From Candidatus Raymondbacteria bacterium RIFOXYA2_FULL_49_16 (GTDB lineage: Bacteria; Fibrobacterota; OXYB2-FULL-49-7; XYB2-FULL-49-35): DNA of 64,000 bases. The notes under the pieces are model-generated. The model was not told where the DNA came from and did no database searches. It saw nothing but the letters and a program-made list of their open reading frames with translations. The position numbers and the translations under genes are program-made. The stretch lies in assembly GCA_001789205.1 (NCBI GenBank), contig MFYT01000015.1, positions 1 to 64,000 on the forward strand, given 5' to 3'. This document shows, piece after piece, positions 35,444 through 43,287 of this stretch; positions within the stretch are counted from its first letter, which is position 1; every line of letters begins with the position of its first letter.

Positions 35444-36366
35444 TTCTGGTGACCGGTGCGAACGGCTTTGTGGGGCGGCATCTGATACCTGCGCTGCTGC
35501 AGGAATCAAATCTGGAAGTTTTTGCCACGGATATTCATGATTCACTGATTGCAGAGACGGACACAATGTCGTCTGTAATGTACCTGAAAGGGGATTTGTC
35601 AGACCGCGTGTTTGTAAACCGTCTTCACCAAGACCGTCCTTTCGATTGTGTAATCCATTTGGCTGCTGTGCTGTCTCAGGCCACTGATATGAATACGTAT
35701 TTCGCGATAATGAATTCTAATATTCAAGCAACATTCCTCCTGTTGGAGGCAGCGAAAAACAACAAAGCGCGTTTCATTTTTCCTTCAACTGCCCTGGTGT
35801 ACGGGAATCAGAAAGGGCCTTTTCGCGAGGACATGCTCACCAATCCAGGGGACTTTTACGCCCTCTCAAAGCTCATGTGCGAGCAATTGATCAGGTTCTA
35901 CGGGAATAAATACAACGTACCCTCAGTGATTTTCCGGATCGGCATCCTGTACGGACTTTCACAAACCGGTCAAATGTTCATTCCGTCGCTGATCTCGGCC
36001 CTTCTGGCCGGCAGGGACTTTCCCATGACCAAGGGCGAACAGACGCGTGACTTTGTTTTTATCGAGGATTTTATTCTGGCTGTTAAGACCGTCCTTGGGC
36101 ACAATGAGTTGTCAGGGATATTCAATATCGGCACGGGAAACGCACCCACCCTGAAAGAGGCGGCCCAGATCGCGGAAAGGGTCGCGAACGCGTACGGAGT
36201 GATCAAACTTGGTGCAGTACCCTACCGTGAAAAAGAATCATGGGAATATTGTCTGAACAGCACCAAGGCATTACGGGAATTGAAATGGCAGGCCAGCACC
36301 AGTCTGGAACAGGGCTTGGCTAAAACCATCGCTTTCAGGCAAAAAGGGCAGAGTGCGCATGCATAG
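35431..36366 (+). CDS. NAD-dependent sugar epimerase/dehydratase
   Basis: A 311-residue extended SDR. Motifs: LVTGANGFVGRHLIPALLQE, HLAAVLSQATDMNTYF, FPSTALVYGNQKGPFRED, catalytic FYALSKLMCEQLIRFY (Tyr-x3-Lys), and RDFVFIEDFILAV. It overlaps rfbG by 13 bp, so it probably acts next on the CDP-4-keto-6-deoxysugar, as an epimerase or 4-reductase. The particular reaction cannot be told from sequence. Confidence 0.85.
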   Translation: MGTVVLVTGANGFVGRHLIPALLQESNLEVFATDIHDSLIAETDTMSSVMYLKGDLSDRVFVNRLHQDRPFDCVIHLAAVLSQATDMNTYFAIMNSNIQATFLLLEAAKNNKARFIFPSTALVYGNQKGPFREDMLTNPGDFYALSKLMCEQLIRFYGNKYNVPSVIFRIGILYGLSQTGQMFIPSLISALLAGRDFPMTKGEQTRDFVFIEDFILAVKTVLGHNELSGIFNIGTGNAPTLKEAAQIAERVANAYGVIKLGAVPYREKESWEYCLNSTKALRELKWQASTSLEQGLAKTIAFRQKGQSAHA

Positions 36367-37204
36367 GATGGCGCTGGTTCTGTTCTTCTGGTCATGCGTG
36401 CTGTTTGCCGCAGGCGCGGACCAGACTTCCTGCGTAAGAAAAGCAGAGGAAGCCATACGCATCAACAACTGTGAAGGTGCGCTCCTGATTCTCGCCGCAT
36501 GCAGCCAGGACTCCAGCGTTGTACTGCTCAAGGGCCGCGCTTTCCATGCATTGTTCAACGCTGATTCAGCCATTAAATATCTTGGCATGTCCGATAACGG
36601 GTACTCGACCGCAGATGACGTACTCCTGGCTCTTGCCGAATCGATGCTCTGGAAGAAGAATTTCAAAGGGGCGGAAAAACATTTCGGCCGCGTTAAAAAC
36701 AGAAGGACCGTGAATTTCCTGAAAATAGCGGGCATGTATCTGGAAATGCGGGGGAAGCTCCCCGAAGCTGTAGCCCTGTACGACAGCCTCATGATGGTTG
36801 ACAAACAAATGTGGACAGGCGCCATGCGCAAGGCGCAGGTTTTATCATGGATGAAGCATTTCGAGGAAGCCACTATTTTATTCTCGCAGGTTGCGGCAAA
36901 TACTGCCGCGCCCCAGGACGTGCGCATGTCGGCAGTGATCAGACGGGCCGAGGTCCGTTCGTGGCAAAGCGACTTCAGCGCGGCACGGCACGATTTGGAC
37001 AGTCTTATCGAGGTGAATACGCGCACGGTTTTGCGCTCTCCGATCCTGGATCGCACCAAAGAGGCGCTCCAGCTTAAAGGCCTTGTCCTTGAATGGGAAG
37101 GAAAATATCAGGATGCCAAGGCAGCCTATAAAAATATCCTGCTCCTAGATCCGAATGATAAACGCGCAAAACTCAGCCTGGAAAAGCTTTTATGGGTCAA
37201 ATGA
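36353..37204 (+). CDS. Exported TPR protein
   Basis: A 283-residue protein with a signal peptide (MALVLFFWSCVLFAAGAD). The body consists of helical TPR-like repeats: AEEAIRINNCEGALLILAAC, YLEMRGKLPEAVALYDSLM, VLSWMKHFEEATILFSQVA, KGLVLEWEGKYQDAKAAYKN with the last one the clearest. Start codons at 36353 and 36359 overlap the previous gene. Periplasmic TPR proteins often scaffold polysaccharide export or synthase complexes; the GT2 synthase gene follows directly, overlapping by 13 bp. Confidence 0.78.
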   Translation: MRMHRMALVLFFWSCVLFAAGADQTSCVRKAEEAIRINNCEGALLILAACSQDSSVVLLKGRAFHALFNADSAIKYLGMSDNGYSTADDVLLALAESMLWKKNFKGAEKHFGRVKNRRTVNFLKIAGMYLEMRGKLPEAVALYDSLMMVDKQMWTGAMRKAQVLSWMKHFEEATILFSQVAANTAAPQDVRMSAVIRRAEVRSWQSDFSAARHDLDSLIEVNTRTVLRSPILDRTKEALQLKGLVLEWEGKYQDAKAAYKNILLLDPNDKRAKLSLEKLLWVK

Positions 37205-38724
37205 CCCGGGGTTCTACCATATGCGATATGGGTACAACCACTGTGCAGGTGCGCCTGCGCGACCGGATCCTGCTTGTTATTCTGGTGATCGCAGGAATAG
37301 AATCAGCGCTGTATTACGCTGATTACTGGTTTCTGGGAGGGCATAGGAAGAACATCATCCTGTTCATCATTCTTAGCTATGCGATATTCCGCGGGGTTGG
37401 CCGTTCCATTGTTAGCTGGATCTTCTTTCAATTCGTAAACATTCCTGTCTTCAGGCAGGCGCCAACGGGGTTGTCGGTCGATATCATGACAACAGCCATG
37501 CCGGGAGAACCGTATTCCATGTTCGAGGCCACGCTTCGCGCCATTCAAAATATCACCTATCCCCACAGCACCTTTCTTCTTGATGGCGGGAACGACCCTG
37601 CTTTGAAAGCCTTGTGCGGCGGTCTGGGCATTACCCATGTTAATTGTCAAGGTGTGGGCGGTGCAAAGGCGGGAAAAATAAACCACTGCCTCACACAATA
37701 CGCGCAGGGCGAGTATGTCCTTATCCTGGATCCCGATCATATTCCGAAACCGGATTTTCTGGACCGTGCCCTGCCCTGTTTCACGGATGACAAGGTTGGA
37801 TTCGTGCAGGTGGTCCAGGCCTACTATAATCAGGAGAGAACCGTTGTTGCGCACGCTGCCGCAGAACAGACATTCGGGTTTTACGGCCCCCTCATGATGG
37901 CGCTTGATGGCCTGGGAATGTCCATTGCGATCGGTGCGAACTGTCTGTTCCGGAGGGCCGCGCTCGATTCCATCGGTGGCCATGCGGTTGACCTTGCCGA
38001 GGACGCGTGCACTTCCATGCGCGTTCACGCTGCAGGATGGAAAAGCCGGTATCTTCCGTACCGCGCCTCCTGCGGCCTGGTCCCCGAAGACCTGCAGACA
38101 TTTTTCAAGCAGCAATTGAAATGGGCAACGGGCATGTTCAACCTGTTCTTTCACGAATATCCCCGGCTGTTTCAAAAATTCAATATACAGGAAAAGGTAT
38201 ACTATTTTTTTGCAGGCAGCTTTTACCTGAACGGTTTTGCCGCGTTCCTAACCATAATAACGCCCATTTTGTTCCTCTTTTTCCAGGTGTATGCCGTTGA
38301 AATGCCGCTGAGCGGTTTTTTTCTGCATATTGCCCCGTATATCCTGTTCTCGTTCATTATCAATCTGTTTGTGCAACGCTGGTATTCTGATAAAGGTGAG
38401 CACGGGTTTCCCTGGCGCTCCATGTTCCTTGAGAAAGGCACGTGGCATATTTACACGATCAGCTTATTCTATGCCCTGGCAGGCAGGAAAGTTCCCTATC
38501 TGCCCACGCCAAAGACCGGGGCGCACCGGACAAGCCTGTCGCTTCTGATTCCGCATATGGCAGCCGTCGTTTTGTCCCTGGCGGCAATTGCATACCCGTT
38601 CATGTATTATCATCGGATAGACCACGGCACCCAGCTCATGATGGCGTTCGCGCTCATGAATGCAATTTCGCTGACACCAGTGATTGTGTGGGGGCTTCGC
38701 GGCCATTTGGAGCGTGCTCAATGA
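37192..38724 (+). CDS. Membrane-bound processive GT2 (cellulose-synthase-like)
   Basis: A 510-residue protein; starts at 37192 or 37201 (ATGA overlap). Two N-terminal membrane helices (residues 22-40, 46-65), a GT-A domain with TYPHSTFLLDGGNDPAL, DxD-type LILDPDHIPKPDFLDRAL and the acceptor/QxxRW-type segment FKQQLKWATGMFNLFFHEY, then five or so C-terminal helices. The fourth motif reads QLKW rather than QRRW/QQRW, a variant seen in non-cellulose synthases. This architecture polymerises and extrudes a beta-glycan across the inner membrane. No PilZ domain is seen. The next gene, a GH26-like glycosidase, fits the synthase/hydrolase pairing of exopolysaccharide loci. Confidence 0.88.
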   Translation: MGQMTRGSTICDMGTTTVQVRLRDRILLVILVIAGIESALYYADYWFLGGHRKNIILFIILSYAIFRGVGRSIVSWIFFQFVNIPVFRQAPTGLSVDIMTTAMPGEPYSMFEATLRAIQNITYPHSTFLLDGGNDPALKALCGGLGITHVNCQGVGGAKAGKINHCLTQYAQGEYVLILDPDHIPKPDFLDRALPCFTDDKVGFVQVVQAYYNQERTVVAHAAAEQTFGFYGPLMMALDGLGMSIAIGANCLFRRAALDSIGGHAVDLAEDACTSMRVHAAGWKSRYLPYRASCGLVPEDLQTFFKQQLKWATGMFNLFFHEYPRLFQKFNIQEKVYYFFAGSFYLNGFAAFLTIITPILFLFFQVYAVEMPLSGFFLHIAPYILFSFIINLFVQRWYSDKGEHGFPWRSMFLEKGTWHIYTISLFYALAGRKVPYLPTPKTGAHRTSLSLLIPHMAAVVLSLAAIAYPFMYYHRIDHGTQLMMAFALMNAISLTPVIVWGLRGHLERAQ

Positions 38725-39794
38725 AAACCTTAAAAGCCGTCTTTGTTGCGCTGGTTCTTGCTGCAATGCTGGTTGCTTTGTATGTATCCGGAGTCAGGAA
38801 TCTTGAAAAGCTGGGATTGGAGTTGTTCCACCAGGTGGTGACTAAAAATCTTGTCAAGGACCAGCAGGAATTGGCGGGTCTCACCCATTTCAGCCTGGGC
38901 CTGTACCGTCCGGAATTGCCATACCAGTTTGATAAGTTGTATATGATGCAGGAGAGTCTGGGTGTCAAGATGTCCATAGTATCATATTACCAGGCATGGG
39001 GCGACGGGCGGGAATTTGAATTCCAGGCAGACGTCAATGAGAACCTGGACAAGGGCGGTTTTGTCCCTCTGATAACTTGGGAGCCCTGGGTGTCTGCCTT
39101 CAAACAATACTCGGGTCAGAAACCTGATTCTTCCCTCGCCATCATCGCGCAAGGCGCCTTTGACGGGTATGTTCGCGCCTGGGCGCGCGCGGCTGTTGTG
39201 TATGGCAGGCCGTTTTTCCTCAGGATTGGCCACGAGATGTCCAATCCCTGGTATTCCTGGAGCGTGACCTATGGAAACAGCCCGGAAACATACAAGGCGT
39301 TCTGGAAGCGCGTGCACCGGATCTTCCGGGAGGAAGGTGCGCGCAATGTGGCGTTTGTATGGAATCCCTATACTCCGCAGGACACTGCCTGTTATCCCGG
39401 GAACGACTATGTTGACTGGATAGGGCTCGATATATTCAACTTCGGCTCCTTGTCCGAAGAAGGTTTCTGGATGGATTTCTATACCGTGACCAAGATCCTC
39501 TACGACGCTGTAAAGGGATATGAAAAACCGATCATCGTTGCCGAGGCCGGGTGTGCGGCAAGCGGCGGTAACAAGAACAACTGGTACCGGGACATGTTTC
39601 ATTCTCTGGCCGTAGGCAATTTCCCTGCCATTAAAGGCCTGGTGTTGTTTGACACGCCAATAGGTGTTACGCCGACAGGCATTCCGGTCGACCTGGGCAT
39701 ATCTTCGGACAGTACCGTGTACTCGGCGTTGGACAGGAAAAATATGGTGCAAAAACTGAATATCACAACGAATAAAAAAGGAGAACTCCCATGA
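38721..39794 (+). CDS. GH26-like glycoside hydrolase
   Basis: A 357-residue protein from ATG 38721, overlapping the synthase stop by 4 bp. An N-terminal membrane anchor or signal (LKAVFVALVLAAMLVALYVS) is followed by a (beta/alpha)8-type domain. The acid/base is likely the Glu of RIGHEMSNPWYSW and the nucleophile the Glu of KPIIVAEAGCAAS, with VAFVWNPYTPQDT and DWIGLDIFNFGS between, the GH26/mannanase pattern. It may trim or release the glycan made by the adjacent synthase in the periplasm. Family assignment is good, substrate is not. Confidence 0.83.
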   Translation: MKTLKAVFVALVLAAMLVALYVSGVRNLEKLGLELFHQVVTKNLVKDQQELAGLTHFSLGLYRPELPYQFDKLYMMQESLGVKMSIVSYYQAWGDGREFEFQADVNENLDKGGFVPLITWEPWVSAFKQYSGQKPDSSLAIIAQGAFDGYVRAWARAAVVYGRPFFLRIGHEMSNPWYSWSVTYGNSPETYKAFWKRVHRIFREEGARNVAFVWNPYTPQDTACYPGNDYVDWIGLDIFNFGSLSEEGFWMDFYTVTKILYDAVKGYEKPIIVAEAGCAASGGNKNNWYRDMFHSLAVGNFPAIKGLVLFDTPIGVTPTGIPVDLGISSDSTVYSALDRKNMVQKLNITTNKKGELP

Positions 39795-41113
39795 TCAGGC
39801 TGGTTTTCATCATGCTGTGCTTCGTGCTGGCCCCGAATCCGGCCAGGGGCGATGAGGCGCTGGCCTCTGTCTCAACAGATACCTGGGGCATTGTTTCAGG
39901 AAATAAAATGGTATATATGGATTATCATTATGTAACCGCATCGACCTTCTGGTCCGAAGTGGCGGTGGTCGACATCCCCTCCAAACAGAAAACAGTGCTC
40001 TATCCAACGGACGGCAGATCATATCCATACTATCTGTCCTATGGATTCTCAGGAACCGATCTGGCGTATGTTCCGTATCTATCCTCGGGCGGGACCGGCG
40101 GGTATGCCGGAGGGGGCACGAGTTACCTGTACCATAAAAACATCTCTTCGGGGGTATCACGCCAGCTTATCACGAATTCATCCTGGAAAGAGATGGTCTG
40201 GGTTGGGGGCTCGATTGTGACGTGGATCGATTACCGGTTCTATGACCCTGCAACCATCGACAGCGTTAATTCGGAAATCTATTATTATAATCTGGGGTCC
40301 AGCCAGGAAATCCGCCTTACCAATTCTCATGCTTACCAGTCTCACCCCTGTACCGACGGCCAGACCATCGCATGGATAGATTATACAGAATCGTACGGCA
40401 GGCTGTTCCTTCATACCATAGCCACTGCCGAGACCAGGGAGATCGCCGCGTATGCGGCACATAAGGATAATCCGCGACTCGACGGCGCGTATGTTGTCTG
40501 GGAAGACTACCGGAACGCAGGTACGGATCCGAAGAACGGCGACATATACTATTATAATACCAGTACAAATACCACCCACGCGGCATGCACCGCACCAGGG
40601 TATCAGGGTAATATTTTCATTGACAGCAACCGGATCGTCTGGGAAGACTATCGGAATGCAGGGAGTACGGATCAGACAAACGCCGATATTTATAGTTATG
40701 ATATTCCTGGCGGGAACGAGACTCCGCTTGTGGTTGCTCCAGGGTATCAGGCGCATCCTACGTTAGCCGGTGACACCTTGTGTTGGATGGACAACGCTGC
40801 CGGCCAGATGCGGCTGCTCATGAAGATACTGCCTCCCGTGACCACAGAACAAGCGAGATTTTCTTCCGGGAATTCCAATCCTACTCCGTACCTGTCAGGC
40901 AACAGCGGCGTATGGGTAGCAAACGCTCCGCGTTCACCATTAACAGTGCAGGTATATGATGTGAATGGAAGAATTGTCGCACATTCTGAAAATAGCGGTT
41001 CTTTCGCGGGAAGTTCTGTCATGCCGCTCAACCAACGTCTTTCCGCAGGGGTTTATGTGCTGGTGCTGCGGACAAGTAAGGGAATGACCGCACACAAGGC
41101 GGTCGCATGGTAA
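39791..41113 (+). CDS. Secreted beta-propeller protein with T9SS-type tail
   Basis: A 440-residue protein overlapping the preceding stop (ATGA). Signal peptide: LVFIMLCFVLAPNPARGDE. Repeated strands of the TolB/periplasmic propeller type follow: VWEDYRNAGTDPKNGDIYYY, IVWEDYRNAGSTDQTNADIY, TIAWIDYTESYGRLFLH. The C-terminus (VQVYDVNGRIVAHSENSGS, LSAGVYVLVLRTSKGMTAHK) is a T9SS/Por-type sorting tail. Likely displayed on the surface and possibly glycan-binding, given the surrounding polysaccharide genes. Confidence 0.83.
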   Translation: MIRLVFIMLCFVLAPNPARGDEALASVSTDTWGIVSGNKMVYMDYHYVTASTFWSEVAVVDIPSKQKTVLYPTDGRSYPYYLSYGFSGTDLAYVPYLSSGGTGGYAGGGTSYLYHKNISSGVSRQLITNSSWKEMVWVGGSIVTWIDYRFYDPATIDSVNSEIYYYNLGSSQEIRLTNSHAYQSHPCTDGQTIAWIDYTESYGRLFLHTIATAETREIAAYAAHKDNPRLDGAYVVWEDYRNAGTDPKNGDIYYYNTSTNTTHAACTAPGYQGNIFIDSNRIVWEDYRNAGSTDQTNADIYSYDIPGGNETPLVVAPGYQAHPTLAGDTLCWMDNAAGQMRLLMKILPPVTTEQARFSSGNSNPTPYLSGNSGVWVANAPRSPLTVQVYDVNGRIVAHSENSGSFAGSSVMPLNQRLSAGVYVLVLRTSKGMTAHKAVAW

Positions 41114-42321
41114 TTGTCCGGCAACCTGGCGCAATCCGTTTTCTGTTTATTTCATTGGCCTTGTCATGGTTTTCCGCAGTGCCACATGCACTGATTGTTA
41201 CCGGGAGCGGGGAATATGTTTTCGATGACTGGGGGTTTGGCAGGAAAGGGTTCTCCCTTTCAGCAGGCGATATCAGCCTCTCTACGGGTATATTGGAATG
41301 CAAAGCCATCCGGACGCTGTCGGAGATGCATGAAAAGGTCAATGGTGTAATGCCGTTTGATGATGAAACCGTGGAAGCGGAACTCTGCTACAGGTTCCGG
41401 CGCCCGGTCTTTTCCGCAAACCCGGACTTTGCGTTCGGCATGTGGACATCATCAGGTAAGGACCGTTCATTCCTGTCAGGATCCCTGCCAATGACCGTGC
41501 GCCTGTTCAACCAGCGCTTGTCGCTGATGGCATCAGCGGGCTTCCGTTCCGGTCCGGCTGACGACAATCCTTTTACCGTGAGGATCGGCCTGAATAAGCG
41601 GACATTGGATTATGATCTAGGCATCGGGTTCAAAGGGTGGGAAGTCCACGCGGCAATCAGTGACAATGAATATGCGTCCGTAAACAGGTCTGATTACAGG
41701 CCATTCCTTGTTGACACGAATTTCTTTTCTGTTTTCTATGAAGTACTCAATCCCGTGTTCAATTTCATCAACGCTGAGACCGATCCAATTCCCTCGAACC
41801 GGATAAGGCAGATATCGGGTTATTTTTTCGGCCCCATCCTGCCTGTTTTGTATGTAGGGGGATTGTATACAAGCAGGGATTCGCGCCATGACTTATATCT
41901 GCCGGTAGCCGATACCGGCAGCGGTGGCCTGGTCTATGCTTTTTTCCCATATATAACCCCGATTAAGGAAAAGGTTTTCAGCGCGATCCTTACTTTCGTA
42001 AAAACCTGGCAGGGTACCGATGCATTCCTTAATGAATTGGGTTCCAAGGTTTCTTTCCCGGTTTATTCAAGCGGGTCCTACCGCGGGTATTATCTTGACC
42101 CGTCCGGCAACCTGCTCGCGGGATTCCAGGATTTTTATTATACGTATGAGGGCCTTGGGACAATGACCTTTGACGGAACTATCGGTAAAATAATAAGCCG
42201 CGGTTTTTCAGTCACGGTAAAATATGCCTGGGTGAGTAGACCCTATATTGCTTACTGTTTTTTTTGCAATGATTCATATCAATATCATACAATAAGGCTT
42301 GAAGTGAAAAAACATTGGTGA
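41107..42321 (+). CDS. Putative outer-membrane protein of the glycan cluster
   Basis: A 404-residue protein with signal peptide (FLFISLALSWFSAVPHA), overlapping the previous stop by 7 bp. The rest alternates polar and hydrophobic residues with many Tyr/Phe/Gly (AELCYRFRRPVFSANPDFAF; ISGYFFGPILPVLYVGGLY; FSVTVKYAWVSRPYIAYCFF) and ends in a charged strand (YQYHTIRLEVKKHW), which suggests an outer-membrane beta-barrel. No known family is recognised. As the last gene of the cluster it might be the export pore for the polysaccharide; this is a guess. Confidence 0.6.
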   Translation: MVIVRQPGAIRFLFISLALSWFSAVPHALIVTGSGEYVFDDWGFGRKGFSLSAGDISLSTGILECKAIRTLSEMHEKVNGVMPFDDETVEAELCYRFRRPVFSANPDFAFGMWTSSGKDRSFLSGSLPMTVRLFNQRLSLMASAGFRSGPADDNPFTVRIGLNKRTLDYDLGIGFKGWEVHAAISDNEYASVNRSDYRPFLVDTNFFSVFYEVLNPVFNFINAETDPIPSNRIRQISGYFFGPILPVLYVGGLYTSRDSRHDLYLPVADTGSGGLVYAFFPYITPIKEKVFSAILTFVKTWQGTDAFLNELGSKVSFPVYSSGSYRGYYLDPSGNLLAGFQDFYYTYEGLGTMTFDGTIGKIISRGFSVTVKYAWVSRPYIAYCFFCNDSYQYHTIRLEVKKHW

Positions 42322-42331
42322 GAGGGCCACT

Positions 42332-42386
42332 GCTTAATTAAGTATAATATAATTGATACAAAGCGTTACGTATCAATCAATTAAGC
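42332..42386. repeat. A+T-rich inverted repeat after the glycan cluster
   Basis: TTGATAC and GTATCAA form a 7-bp stem with a 10-nt loop, and GCTTAATT at 42332 pairs with AATTAAGC at the far end with an internal bulge of about 12 nt on one side. It could terminate the upstream operon but lacks a T-run. It lies in the gene-free stretch 42322-42645. Confidence 0.4.
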
Positions 42387-42511
42387 TAAATTTTTCATAC
42401 AAATAGTACGGGTACCTTTTCAGCGGTAATACATGTTTTGGCAGTGAAGTTGTTGATATATCATGCTATTATAGTCAAAACATAATAATTATTGTGAATT
42501 AACATGCTTTA

Positions 42512-42571
42512 TTTCACATTAAAACATAGAAAAAATTTATAAACACGCTTTTAATGTGAAAAACATCACAA
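42512..42571. promoter_or_regulatory. Rex-type operator and 13-bp inverted repeat
   Basis: At 42554-42571, TTGTGA and TCACAT half-sites (read on the minus strand) are separated by 6 bp, agreeing with the Rex consensus TTGTGA-N6-TCACAA except for the last base. A perfect 13-bp inverted repeat TTTCACATTAAAA (42512-42524) / TTTTAATGTGAAA (42549-42561) overlaps it, and another TTGTGAA half-site lies at 42492. The site abuts the -35 of the rex promoter, so Rex probably represses its own operon when NADH/NAD+ is low. Confidence 0.65.
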
Positions 42572-42576
42572 ATCTA

Positions 42577-42605
42577 TTGACACGTCACAGTATAAAATTT
42601 ATATT
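42577..42605 (+). promoter_or_regulatory. Sigma-70 promoter of the rex-hydrogenase operon
   Basis: A perfect -35 TTGACA (42577-42582) and -10 TATATT (42600-42605) are 17 bp apart. A transcription start near 42612 would lie about 34 bp before the rex ATG at 42646. This position excludes the in-frame GTG at 42556 as the rex start. Confidence 0.72.
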
Positions 42606-42645
42606 TACTATAGCTTTTGTGATAATTGGTGCAAGCGGGTGCCCA

Positions 42646-43287
42646 ATGCATACTAATAAAAATTGCATCCAGCGAATGTCGCGCTACCGGAATGCCCTCA
42701 ACCGGTTCAAGGGATTGGGTTTTTCCAAGATTTTCTCCAATTACCTTGCCGATGCAGTTGGTTCCACTTCTTCCCAGGTCCGCAAAGACTTTTCCCTTTT
42801 TGGCATTTACGGCAGCAAACGCGGCGGTTATTCCATTGATTGCCTCATTGAACAACTGAACGAGATACTAGGAAAAAATGAGCTCCAGAAAGTGGTGCTG
42901 GCGGGTTTTGGCAACATGGGCGCGGCACTAGTCCGCTACAAAGGCTTTTCCAAGGAGGGGATCTCAATCCTGGCGGCCTTTGACATTGATCCTGCGAAAT
43001 ACAACAAGCGGATCAACAACATCGAAGTCCTGCCACTTGATAGACTACAGCCGTTTGTCCAGGAGCACCAGATTAAGATTGGCATCCTCGGGGTACCCGA
43101 GATAGCGGCGCAGCATGTGCTCGATCTTATGGTGGCCGCGGGCATACGCGGAGTGCTCAACTTCGCCCCAATCCAGCTCAAATGCCCGGCTGGCTGTGTG
43201 GTCAATAGCGTAACACTCGAACACGAATTGGAAAATGTCATCTATTTCGTCAATGCGAATGAAAAAACCGAAGGGGTGGCGGCATGA
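42646..43287 (+). CDS. rex: Redox-sensing transcriptional repressor Rex
   Basis: A 213-residue NADH-sensing repressor. The start at 42646 is chosen because the family N-terminus corresponds to CIQRMSRYRNALNRFKGLGF and because the promoter at 42577-42605 lies downstream of the alternative GTG. The winged helix contains LADAVGSTSSQVRKDFSLFG; the Rossmann domain has VVLAGFGNMGAALVRY and FDIDPAKYNKRINNIEVLPL, and the C-terminus FAPIQLKCPAGCVVNSVTLE. Rex typically represses hydrogenase, fermentation and respiratory genes until NADH rises; here it is the first gene of the hydrogenase operon. The sensor kinase starts in its stop (ATGA). Confidence 0.93.
   Translation: MHTNKNCIQRMSRYRNALNRFKGLGFSKIFSNYLADAVGSTSSQVRKDFSLFGIYGSKRGGYSIDCLIEQLNEILGKNELQKVVLAGFGNMGAALVRYKGFSKEGISILAAFDIDPAKYNKRINNIEVLPLDRLQPFVQEHQIKIGILGVPEIAAQHVLDLMVAAGIRGVLNFAPIQLKCPAGCVVNSVTLEHELENVIYFVNANEKTEGVAA

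Noticed and set aside
42556-42645. Extended Rex start at GTG 42556 giving a hydrophobic N-terminus
   Set aside because: It lies upstream of the TTGACA/TATATT promoter and overlaps the operator; Rex proteins have no such leader.
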